From an uncultured Paenibacillaceae bacterium (GTDB lineage Bacteria; Bacillota; Bacilli; Paenibacillales; DA-C8): a stretch of 60,637 bases of DNA. Every line of letters begins with the position of its first letter. The first letter of the stretch is position 1. Both the position numbers and the translations under genes were made by a program. Below are positions 1-6,883 of the stretch, piece by piece. The notes beneath the pieces are model-generated. The model was given only the letters and a program-made list of their open reading frames with translations. It did not search any database and was not told the origin of the DNA. The stretch is from the NCBI GenBank assembly GCA_937957685.1, contig CALGAO010000117.1, positions 1-60,637 on the forward strand. Direction: 5' to 3'.

Positions 1-102
1 ATCGGGTGAGGGAGAATCAGGGAATTCGTGTTCAAGATTATTTCGTGTTTCTTGTTAATTTTATTTTAGCGGTTACAGCTGCTTCAAGAGAACATTCCAG
101 CC

Positions 103-1110
103 ATGTGGCTGGCCGCCATGCAACAGCCCGACTTCCGAACCTTGAATGAGTTTCGTGGCGTTCGCATGAAAGCGATGATCGACGAACTGTTTGAAGCGAT
201 GATCCAGAAGCTGATCGCGGATAATTACATCACGATGGAGAACTACTTTCTCGACGGCACGAAGATTGAAGACGCCAGCAAGTATTCATTTGTGTGGAAA
301 AAATCGACGCTTCGTTTTGAAGAGAAACTGAAGGAGAAGATTCAGGCGACGATTGCCCATATCCACACCCTGACGCAGCAAGAGGCTGGAGAGTACGCGG
401 AAGTTCATTCTGATGAACTGCCTGCCATGCTTGAAGAGGCAGCGATTGTGTTGGAGGAGAAAGTAGAAGGATTGACGGAGCAAATCGCTCAGGCCAAGGA
501 TAACGCGGAACGGAAAACCTTACGTCAAGAGCGCAAGGCCTTTAAGCAGTCGCTCAAACAGATTCGGGAAGATTATCTGCCCCGACTGACCATGTACGAG
601 CAACAGAAGGCGTGCTTTGGCGATCGAAACAGCTATTCCAAAACCGATCCGGATGCGACCTTTATGCGCATGAAGGAAGACCACATGAAGAATGGGCAGT
701 TAAAGCCGGGATACAACGTGCAAATGGCGACCGAGAATCAGTTCATCCTGTTTTACAGTCTGCATCAACGACCGACGGATACGCGCTGCTTCATTCCTCA
801 TATGGAGAAGCTAACTGCATCTTCTCTACCCATGCCCAGGACAGTGATTGCAGATGCGGGATATGGCAGTGAGGAAAACTACTTGTATGCGGTGGAAGAT
901 CGACACTTTGATTTTCTCATTCCGTATACCACCTACATGAAAGAAAAGACCCGAGGCTACAAGAAGGACATCCGGCATGCAGCGAATTGGACGTATGACG
1001 AACGGGAGGATCGTTTCGTATGCCCGAATGGCCGGCATGTTCGATTTAAGAAGTACCAGACGAAGAGGACACAGACGGGCCTGGAGCAAAGCTTCCTTAT
1101 CTATCCTTAA
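103..1110 (+). pseudogene. IS1182-family transposase remnant, truncated at both ends
   Basis: The 335 codons match the middle of an IS1182-type DDE transposase: the N-terminal motif MWLAAMQQPDFRTLNEFR, the YFLDGTKIE motif with a catalytic-type Asp, and DAGYGSEENY with a second Asp. Readable similarity begins a few codons upstream (about base 85, reading QENIPAM) but is cut off by an in-frame TAG at 67-69, so the DNA-binding N-terminus expected of a 450-500 residue family member is missing. At the right end the family pattern stops after GLEQSF and a stop follows in four codons, so the last acidic residue region and the Cys-rich tail are also missing. No terminal inverted repeats are visible. 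It is a dead insertion-sequence fragment; the protein is unlikely to act. Confidence 0.85.
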
Positions 1111-1123
1111 TAGTAAACAGGAG

Positions 1124-1563
1124 ATGAGAGTGATCGAGATCATGCTTAGATTGCTGTCTGCTGTTACTTCTGCAGCGATATTATCGTTAATCATCACATA
1201 CGTTGAATATGATCCGCAATATGCACATCAGTACTCATTTGTTTATTTGTGGGTTCAAGGATCGGTTCGATTGGCTTTTTTTATATTTTTCTGGCCATTC
1301 CACTGGCTTATGTTATCGAATACTATGTGATTCGAAAATATCATGTTATGCGCAAATTTTGGTTTTCGGCTGTTTTATACGGAATCAGCGGTTTCCTCTT
1401 GGGATTCTGTTTCACCATGATCGTTTCTGACAAGTCACTTCTTGATATCGATGAAGTTTTTCAGATTGGATCGTGGTTTGCTACCGGGAACTTGATTTTC
1501 TATTTGATCCATTTCATTTTGCGTAAAGGCATCGGGTTCCTAATGAAAACTCGGCATAAATGA
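1124..1563 (+). pseudogene. small membrane protein gene with a frameshift at a T7 tract
   Basis: Two reading frames join into one plausible small membrane protein of about 145 residues. The first starts at ATG 1124 behind an AGGAG site (ATG 1142 is an alternative) and reads a hydrophobic helix followed by VEYDPQYAHQYSFVYLW. The second frame carries IFLAIPLAYVIEYYVIRKYH and two further hydrophobic segments and ends at 1563. The switch lies at or just before the seven-T run at 1276-1282, where one base lost or gained would restore the frame. Unrecognised family. It may be a true mutation, a sequencing error in the homopolymer, or less probably a slippage site. Confidence 0.55.
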
Positions 1564-1581
1564 TGCAGACAGACGAGCATC

Positions 1582-1641
1582 AAAAAGAGGATATCGAAGC
1601 GGCGGGCTGACCTTGTATCAGATGTCGTCGTCGATATCCTC
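1582..1641 (-). terminator. intrinsic terminator overlapping the end of the DUF1450 gene
   Basis: An 11-bp perfect inverted repeat (GAGGATATCGA at 1587-1597 and its complement at 1631-1641) is followed on the minus strand by a T5 run (1582-1586). The upstream arm lies inside the last codons of the DUF1450 gene, so coding and terminator sequence overlap. The loop is long (33 nt). Confidence 0.6.
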
Positions 1642-1884
1642 GTATGGTTCCAATTCTCTCTCGATAAACCGTTCGATCCGCTCCACACAGCCAGCAGGAG
1701 TGGGAGCAGTGACCGTTTTGCCGTTCACATAGACGAAGGGCCTGAGTGCGCACAGTTCGCAGTTGTTCAGGCATTCCTCATGCAGGACGGCAACATCCGG
1801 ATGCTGCTCTTCAAATGCATCAAGACTGGATGTATTGACCGCATTGCGATTGCACACTTCGATGATGACGAGTCCCAGGTTCAC
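1618..1884 (-). CDS. DUF1450 family protein (88 aa)
   Basis: A short protein of the DUF1450 family: an N-terminal strand ending in EVCNRNAVN, then a cluster reading EECLNNCELCALRPF, then VYVNGKTV. The Cys pattern (one Cys near residue 11, three in the middle) resembles the thioredoxin-like small Cys proteins of this family, for which a metal or Fe-S role has been suggested but no reaction is established. The start is a GTG at 1884 whose bases overlap the stop of the upstream SufR-like regulator (GTGA), which fixes the start and implies translational coupling. The tail is acidic and overlaps the terminator. Confidence 0.75.
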   Translation of the reverse strand: MNLGLVIIEVCNRNAVNTSSLDAFEEQHPDVAVLHEECLNNCELCALRPFVYVNGKTVTAPTPAGCVERIERFIERELEPYEDIDDDI

Positions 1885-2531
1885 GCTTTGCCAGCTCCTT
1901 GCTGATCGCGTCTGATGCGGTAGACGCATTTGTTGCCGCCGTCCGCCAGACAATCGGTCCGTTCCACCTCAGCATCCAGCAGGGAGGCGAACAGGCTGCG
2001 TTCGCACGAACAAGCCTGCTTGTACTTGCCGGCGACCTGGAAGATCGGACAATTGAACTCGGTCAGCACGTATTCGCCGTTCTCGTTCTTGTGCCAGCTC
2101 GCCATATAGCCGTTGTCATTCTGAATATCCGCCAGCGCGGCGACCTTCTGTTCAAGATCCAGGGAGGTGAGCTGCTCGCGGTATTTGTTGAAGAGTGTGG
2201 TCTGGCGGCGCTCGAACAGCCGATTCACCGTCTCCGGACCTGCTTCACGCTCCAGCTCGGCGAGCAGATCCAGCGCGATCGTGTGATAGTTCTTCGGGAA
2301 GTACTCTTCTGCTCGTCTCGTCAACCGATACACGGCGGCAGGCCGTCCCATCGGCTGGCGGATCGTTGTTGATTCGATCAGGTTGTCGCGCTCCAGCGTC
2401 GCGATATGCCGCCGCACGGCCATTCCCGTTATGCCGAGCTGCTCGGTAATCTCCTTGGCGCTCAGCTCTCCTTGTACTTTGAGCATGTGCATGATTTTGT
2501 CGCGCGTCGAGAGATCAGTCTGCTCATACAT
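1881..2531 (-). CDS. SufR-like helix-turn-helix regulator with C-terminal Cys cluster
   Basis: A 216-residue DNA-binding regulator. Residues 8-55 form a DeoR/ArsR-like winged helix (AKEITEQLGITGMAVRRHI), followed by the GRPAAVYRLT wing. The C-terminal half carries Cys161, Cys174, Cys176, Cys194 and Cys202, an arrangement like the Fe-S cluster site of SufR-type repressors of Fe-S assembly genes. It lies 39 bases after trhO and overlaps the DUF1450 gene by four bases, so all three probably share a transcript. Inferred role: a sensor of Fe-S or redox state. Which genes it controls cannot be read here; no suf operon lies in the window. Confidence 0.75.
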   Translation of the reverse strand: MYEQTDLSTRDKIMHMLKVQGELSAKEITEQLGITGMAVRRHIATLERDNLIESTTIRQPMGRPAAVYRLTRRAEEYFPKNYHTIALDLLAELEREAGPETVNRLFERRQTTLFNKYREQLTSLDLEQKVAALADIQNDNGYMASWHKNENGEYVLTEFNCPIFQVAGKYKQACSCERSLFASLLDAEVERTDCLADGGNKCVYRIRRDQQGAGKA

Positions 2532-2570
2532 AGTATCACCGCCCTTAACTGGATTATGATGATGGCAGGT

Positions 2571-3470
2571 TCAGCGTGCCAGACTCAGCTCTTGATCATG
2601 CGCCTCGCAAGCGGAAGAACAGTAGCCGTGCTTGCTCTCGAGGCAGTCGTCGCAGACCAGGTGCTGGTGATGGCATGTATCATCCGCGCAGTTGATGTAG
2701 CGTTCGGTCGGCTCTCCGCAATGGTGGCACTTGCCGACGATCGTACGCTCTTCCGTGTGATTGATCGGAACAGAGATGCGTTCATCGAACACGTAGCAGC
2801 TCCCTTCGAAGCCGCGGCCCTGGACCGATGGGTCCTTGCCGTAGGTGACGATGCCGCCATCGAGCTGATACACCTCGCGGAAGCCGTTGTCGCGCATGAC
2901 GGCGGTCAGCATCTCGCAGCGTATGCCGCCCGTGCAGTAGGTGAGGACAGGTTTGTCCTTATAGGCAGCGAAGTGTTCGGCCAGCCATTCCGGAAATTCG
3001 CGGAACGAATCCACCTCCGGACGGACCGCGCCGCGGAAGTGGCCGAGATCGTATTCGTAGCCGGTGCGGCCGTCGAGTACGACAACGTCCTCGCGCTGCA
3101 GCATCTCGTAGAACTGCTCCGGTTTGAGCCGCCCGCCGCCGTCGCGGTTCGGGTCGAGCTTCTTGGCGTAGCGAAGCGTGACAAGCTCGGGACGATAGCG
3201 GACGAAGATCTTGCGGAACGCATGCTCTTGGACGTCATCGATCTTGAAGACGATGTCAGTGAACAGCGGATTGCTGCGCAGATCTTGCATGTAGCGCTCG
3301 GTCTGCTCGAATGTGCCCGACAGCGTGCCGTTGATGCCTTCGTCAGCGACCAGGATTCGTCCCTTCACGCCGAGCTCGCGGCAGTAAGCGAGATGTTCCG
3401 CAGCGAAGCTCTGTGCATCGGAGATCGGAATATATTTATAAAAAAGCAGTACTCTATAATTCGACATCAT
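2571..3470 (-). CDS. trhO: tRNA uridine(34) hydroxylase, rhodanese family
   Basis: TrhO (formerly YceA/UPF0176) adds a hydroxyl to uridine at the wobble position of tRNA, a step towards 5-methoxyuridine in Gram-positives. The 299-residue protein has the N-terminal ferredoxin-like part (FYKYIPI, GINGTLSG), a rhodanese domain with the active loop YCTGGIRCE (Cys179), and a C-terminal Cys-rich zinc-type region (CHHCGE, CADDTC, CDDC). Start: ATG 3470, eight bases after AAGGTG; the frame is open for 46 more codons upstream, but that part crosses a leader hairpin and is unlike the family. It is the first gene of the trhO - regulator - DUF1450 set. Confidence 0.9.
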   Translation of the reverse strand: MMSNYRVLLFYKYIPISDAQSFAAEHLAYCRELGVKGRILVADEGINGTLSGTFEQTERYMQDLRSNPLFTDIVFKIDDVQEHAFRKIFVRYRPELVTLRYAKKLDPNRDGGGRLKPEQFYEMLQREDVVVLDGRTGYEYDLGHFRGAVRPEVDSFREFPEWLAEHFAAYKDKPVLTYCTGGIRCEMLTAVMRDNGFREVYQLDGGIVTYGKDPSVQGRGFEGSCYVFDERISVPINHTEERTIVGKCHHCGEPTERYINCADDTCHHQHLVCDDCLESKHGYCSSACEAHDQELSLAR

Positions 3471-3504
3471 ATGAGGTTCACCTTTCTGAATTTTGTCGAA
3501 CTGC

Positions 3505-3550
3505 GAAAAAGTAAACAGCGGAAGAAAAAGACGATTCTTTCTCTTCCGCT
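3505..3550 (-). terminator. leader hairpin with U-rich tail upstream of trhO (possible attenuator)
   Basis: A hairpin with 15-base arms (3517-3531 and 3536-3550) has a 4-base loop and a single mismatch. On the minus strand it is followed by a T-rich stretch (TGTTTACTTTTT). It lies between the trhO promoter at 3577-3605 and the trhO start at 3470, where an intrinsic terminator would act as an attenuator. No competing antiterminator arm was recognised. Confidence 0.5.
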
Positions 3551-3576
3551 CGCAGATCTGTTCATCATATAACAAC

Positions 3577-3605
3577 AGTGTAATGGATATGCAGCACTTA
3601 GTCAA
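3577..3605 (-). promoter_or_regulatory. SigA-type promoter of trhO
   Basis: On the minus strand, TTGACT (3600-3605), a 17-bp spacer, then TACACT (3577-3582). This would start transcription about 100 bases before trhO and produce a leader containing the hairpin at 3517-3550. Confidence 0.55.
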
Positions 3606-3724
3606 CATATAGGTTTATAAAGTAGATAAATGTGGCAATTGGGAGATTGGCGGGGGCTTGCAACTCCCATGCAGAAGATGTCGCACTGCGAGCGGAACGA
3701 CATTCCGTCCTGGCATTTCCGGCC

Positions 3725-3753
3725 TTGATATTACTTAAATAATATTATATACT
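3725..3753 (+). promoter_or_regulatory. SigA-type promoter of the catE-like gene
   Basis: TTGATA (3725-3730), a 17-bp spacer, then TATACT (3748-3753), about 75 bases before the start codon. The palindrome at 3750-3764 overlaps the -10 element, a layout suited to repression. Confidence 0.6.
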
Positions 3754-3764
3754 TACAAAAAGTA
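3750..3764 (+). promoter_or_regulatory. TACT-N7-AGTA operator, YodB/CatR-type
   Basis: The 15-bp TACTTACAAAAAGTA is an inverted repeat of the TACT-N7-AGTA form described for the Bacillus YodB and CatR repressors, which control catechol dioxygenase genes in B. subtilis. It overlaps the -10 box of this gene. Near-identical elements lie in front of the flavoprotein, yceI and hxlR genes in this window, and a YodB-like repressor is encoded at 35036-35380. Confidence 0.65.
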
Positions 3765-3826
3765 ATTAATAACGATAAATGTTCTGCGAGTTATTTAATA
3801 TCAGAAAACAGAAAGGCGGCCATGCC

Positions 3827-4696
3827 ATGACAACCAATAAAATGCCAGCGAACATCGAGTTGGGTGAAGTGAAACTGAAGGTGAGCAATCTCGAGCGTTC
3901 ACTCCAGTACTATCAGGAGGTGCTCGGATTTGGGGTCCTGCGCCAGGAGGGGATGATCGCCGAACTCGGAGCGCCTGGCGGACCTGCGCTGCTCGTGTTG
4001 GAGGAAATCGCCGATGCGGTGATCGTGCCGCCGAACCGGACGACCGGCCTGTATCACTATGCGGTGCTGCTGCCGACACGCCGCGATCTCGGCATCGCGC
4101 TGCGCAGGATGATCGAGCTTGGCATCGAGATCGGCCAGGCCGATCATGGGGTCAGCGAGGCGCTGTATATCTCCGATCCGGATCATAACGGGATCGAGAT
4201 CTATCGCGACCGTCCGCGAAGCGAATGGCAATATGAGGCGAACGGCGATGTGCATATGGTGACCGAGCCGATCGACTGGAGAGGACTGCTGCATGAGGCG
4301 GGCGATCATGAGTGGAAGGGGATTCCGTCAGGCACGAAGATCGGACACGTGCACCTGCATGTGCATGATCTGAACGCTGCGCACAAGTTCTATTGTGAAC
4401 AACTTGGTTTCGACCTGATGGTGGACGGCGGGCGGTTCATGGGCGCATTGTTCGTCGCGGCAGGCGGCTATCACCATCATCTCGGGCTCAACGTCTGGGC
4501 AGGCCGTGGCGCGCCGCGGCCGCCGGAGAACGGAACGGGGCTTGCTTACTATACGATCGGGTTTCCGGATGAGGCTTCGCGGCAAACGGTAATCGACAGG
4601 CTGCGGGAACATGACATCTCCGTGGAAGACAGGGATGGCACATCGTTCGTACATGATCCATCCGGCAACTGGATTCGATTGGTCGTAACGCAGTGA
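3827..4696 (+). CDS. VOC-family ring-cleaving dioxygenase, catechol-2,3-dioxygenase-like
   Basis: A 289-residue protein built from two vicinal-oxygen-chelate modules: residues about 9-125 (ELGEVKLKVSNLERSLQYYQ, DHGVSEALYISDPDHNGIEIY) and 165-285 (IGHVHLHVHDLNAAHKFY, SFVHDPSGNWIRL). Conserved metal-ligand positions are visible as His in VHLHV and Glu in NGIEIY. The closest named family is Bacillus CatE, which detoxifies catechol and quinone precursors; substrate cannot be proved here. Start: ATG 3827 behind AAAGGCGG; an earlier in-frame ATG at 3779 lacks a ribosome site. A YodB-type operator overlaps the promoter, matching the induction of catE by quinones. Confidence 0.8.
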   Translation: MTTNKMPANIELGEVKLKVSNLERSLQYYQEVLGFGVLRQEGMIAELGAPGGPALLVLEEIADAVIVPPNRTTGLYHYAVLLPTRRDLGIALRRMIELGIEIGQADHGVSEALYISDPDHNGIEIYRDRPRSEWQYEANGDVHMVTEPIDWRGLLHEAGDHEWKGIPSGTKIGHVHLHVHDLNAAHKFYCEQLGFDLMVDGGRFMGALFVAAGGYHHHLGLNVWAGRGAPRPPENGTGLAYYTIGFPDEASRQTVIDRLREHDISVEDRDGTSFVHDPSGNWIRLVVTQ

Positions 4697-4740
4697 CCTG
4701 ACATATCAAACAGGCAACGGCCAACTCGTACGGATGCAGG

Positions 4741-4955
4741 CAGCAGGCCGTCGAAACCGCGTGAGAGAAGATATGATCGTCTCTCAGCAGATAGCAGGCT
4801 GTCGAAACCGAGCGAGAGAAGATTTTATCGTCTCTCAGCAGATAGCAGGCCGTCGAAACCGAGCGAGAGAAGATATGATCGTCTCTCAGCAGTCAACAGG
4901 CCAGTGAAACCGCGTGAGAGAAGATATGATCGTCTCTCAGCAGGCAGCAGGCCGC
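4741..4955. repeat. tandem array of 51-bp palindromic repeats (four copies and a partial)
   Basis: Four units repeat at exactly 51 bases (GTCGAAACC-type blocks at 4746, 4797, 4848 and 4899; a fifth partial starts at 4950). Each unit contains GAGAGA and TCTCTC arms separated by a short variable centre (such as GATATGATC or GATTTTATC), so each can form a small hairpin. There is no coding potential. The same arms recur at 30057-30135, and another family with the same 51-bp period occurs at 60481-60637. Confidence 0.9.
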
Positions 4956-4980
4956 CGGTGAAGTAGTCTGAGAAGCCATT

Positions 4981-5025
4981 GAGGCTGTCCCCTGGCATCA
5001 TGCTATTGGAACAGCCTCTTTCTTT
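4981..5025 (+). terminator. intrinsic terminator
   Basis: GAGGCTGT and ACAGCCTC form a GC-rich stem around a 20-base loop and are followed by TTTCTTT. It lies after the repeat array and would end transcription from the catE-like gene before the sensor kinase gene. Confidence 0.7.
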
Positions 5026-5131
5026 GTAAGTACATATTTTGAAAAATGCTTGACGATGGTATGATGAAGAGCAAAAGACTCCTCACGATACCTGTATCGG
5101 GGAAACATGTTAGGATTGGGATGACGAGCAA

Positions 5132-6883
5132 ATGAGAAAGCGCTTCCTTTTCTTTAACCGGCTGTCTATCAAATGGAAAATGATCGTAATCCTGTCTGCG
5201 ATCATGGTTCTGACCAGCACCTTTTCCTTACTCGCGCTGCAATTGGTGTCCACGATTTACGACCGACAGGTGCTGCATCTTTCCTCGCAGATGCTGAACC
5301 TGTATGCGACCTCGATTGAGAACGAACTGCGGAAGCTGGACCAGCTGACTTTTGAGTACTTTACCGAAGCAATCCAGTCAGACCTTGTCGCCATCAATTA
5401 CAGCGATGCGTCCTATGAACGCTATCAGGCGATCCATAATCTGCGAAAAATCCTGCTGGCGGATGCCCAATCCGAAACATACATCTCATCCATCAGCTAT
5501 TTCGACGAGCAGCTGAGTGAATATACGATGGGCAGCAGCATCGCTCCCTATGACCCGGCTCACATCGAACAACTGCTGCAGAGAACGGAGAACCGGTCGG
5601 GATTCGTATTGGCACCGCCTCATGCGCAGGACTACAATTTTTTCCTCGCCCGCAAGATCAGGGATATACGGGACTTTTCCCCTTTGGGAACCATGGTTGT
5701 GAGGATCCATCCCGAGAAGCTGATCCGGTGGGTCTCCAGCACATGGACGGATTTCAGCGGACGGCTATTGATCTTCGACCAGAACGGAGAGGTTTACTAT
5801 CAGGATGAACGGTTCGATGATTTTGATCTCGATTATGGCAGGATAATGAATGATGACATCCACAAGATTAAAGACCGATCCGGACATGATTATCAGCTCA
5901 CCAGGATGTATTCCTCTTATACGAACTGGACTTATGTCATTCTGATGTCGTACGAGACGATCTTCCAGGGGATTATCTTCCTGCGAACAGCGCTTATCAT
6001 ATCGCTGCTGGTACTTTCGACCATCGTGCTGGGAATCGGCATAAGCTTCTCCAACAAAATCACCAAACCGATCATCTGGCTCAGCAAGAAGATGAGCGTC
6101 GTCGAGAAAGGCGAATTCGACCAGATCAGTCTGACCAGGCGAGAACTGGTTCAAGGGGATGAAATTGCGAAGCTGCACCACGATTTCATCATGATGATTG
6201 AGCAGATCAACCATTTGATCCAGGAAAACTATGTCAAGCAACTGCTCGTCAAAGAGGCTGAACTTAAGGCGCTGCAGTCGCAGATTAATCCGCATTTTCT
6301 ATACAACACCCTGGAATCGATCAATTGGGAAGCAAGGCTGAACAAGCAGCACAAGATCTCCACCATGGTCAAGGCGTTAGGGGATCTTCTCAGGCGAGTC
6401 ATTACCACATCGGGGCATATGACGACAATCAGGGAGGAGTTGCTGATCCTGGACGCCTATATGACGATACAGAAATATCGATTCGAGGACCGTTTGACCT
6501 TCGTGAAGGACATTGATCCGTCGCTTGTCAATCAGCGCATCGTGAAGATGAGTCTGCAACCGGTCATCGAGAACGCGATCAAATACGGTGTGGAAGAGAA
6601 GAGCGGCAACTGTCTGATCACCCTGAATATTCAGCGCAAGGATGAGTTGATCGAGATCATCATTCAGGACAACGGCCCCGGCATGAGCGAGACACTGCTC
6701 CGTCAGGTCAGAAACGGTGAGTATTCAACAAAGGGAACAGGCATCGGGCTGAAAAATATCGATGAACGAATCAAGCTGTCGTTCGGAGAAGTTTACGGAC
6801 TGGACATTCACAGCAAGGAAGCCGAAGGGACCCGGATCATCATGCGTCTGCCGTATCAGAAGGGAGAGGAGCACATTGCATAA
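5132..6883 (+). CDS. YesM-type sensor histidine kinase
   Basis: Membrane sensor kinase of 583 residues that phosphorylates the response regulator encoded next. A short cytoplasmic N-terminus precedes TM1 (about 18-40), an extracytoplasmic sensing region follows, then TM2 (about 288-310), a HAMP linker (FSNKITKPIIWLSKK), the His_kinase phospho-acceptor region (QINPHFLYNTLESI, His388) and a HATPase domain with VIENAIKYG and DNGPGM boxes and GTGIGLKN. Its stop overlaps the TTG start of the regulator. Together with the CUT1 transporter downstream it forms the usual sugar-sensing YesMN layout; the ligand is probably an oligosaccharide, by context only. Confidence 0.9.
   Translation: MRKRFLFFNRLSIKWKMIVILSAIMVLTSTFSLLALQLVSTIYDRQVLHLSSQMLNLYATSIENELRKLDQLTFEYFTEAIQSDLVAINYSDASYERYQAIHNLRKILLADAQSETYISSISYFDEQLSEYTMGSSIAPYDPAHIEQLLQRTENRSGFVLAPPHAQDYNFFLARKIRDIRDFSPLGTMVVRIHPEKLIRWVSSTWTDFSGRLLIFDQNGEVYYQDERFDDFDLDYGRIMNDDIHKIKDRSGHDYQLTRMYSSYTNWTYVILMSYETIFQGIIFLRTALIISLLVLSTIVLGIGISFSNKITKPIIWLSKKMSVVEKGEFDQISLTRRELVQGDEIAKLHHDFIMMIEQINHLIQENYVKQLLVKEAELKALQSQINPHFLYNTLESINWEARLNKQHKISTMVKALGDLLRRVITTSGHMTTIREELLILDAYMTIQKYRFEDRLTFVKDIDPSLVNQRIVKMSLQPVIENAIKYGVEEKSGNCLITLNIQRKDELIEIIIQDNGPGMSETLLRQVRNGEYSTKGTGIGLKNIDERIKLSFGEVYGLDIHSKEAEGTRIIMRLPYQKGEEHIA

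Noticed and set aside
1268..1290. Programmed -1 frameshift site
   Set aside because: The T7 tract could slip, but no downstream stimulatory structure was seen, and decay next to a transposase remnant is simpler.
1249..1563. Complete GTG-started membrane protein of 104 residues
   Set aside because: The upstream frame supplies a matching first helix and a real ribosome site at 1124, so a frameshifted longer gene explains the region better.
3779..3826. Earlier ATG start for the catE-like gene
   Set aside because: There is no ribosome site in front of it, and ATG 3827 follows AAAGGCGG and begins the family-like sequence.
4741..4955. CRISPR-like array
   Set aside because: The units are tandem and similar along their whole length, with no unique spacers, and no cas genes lie nearby.
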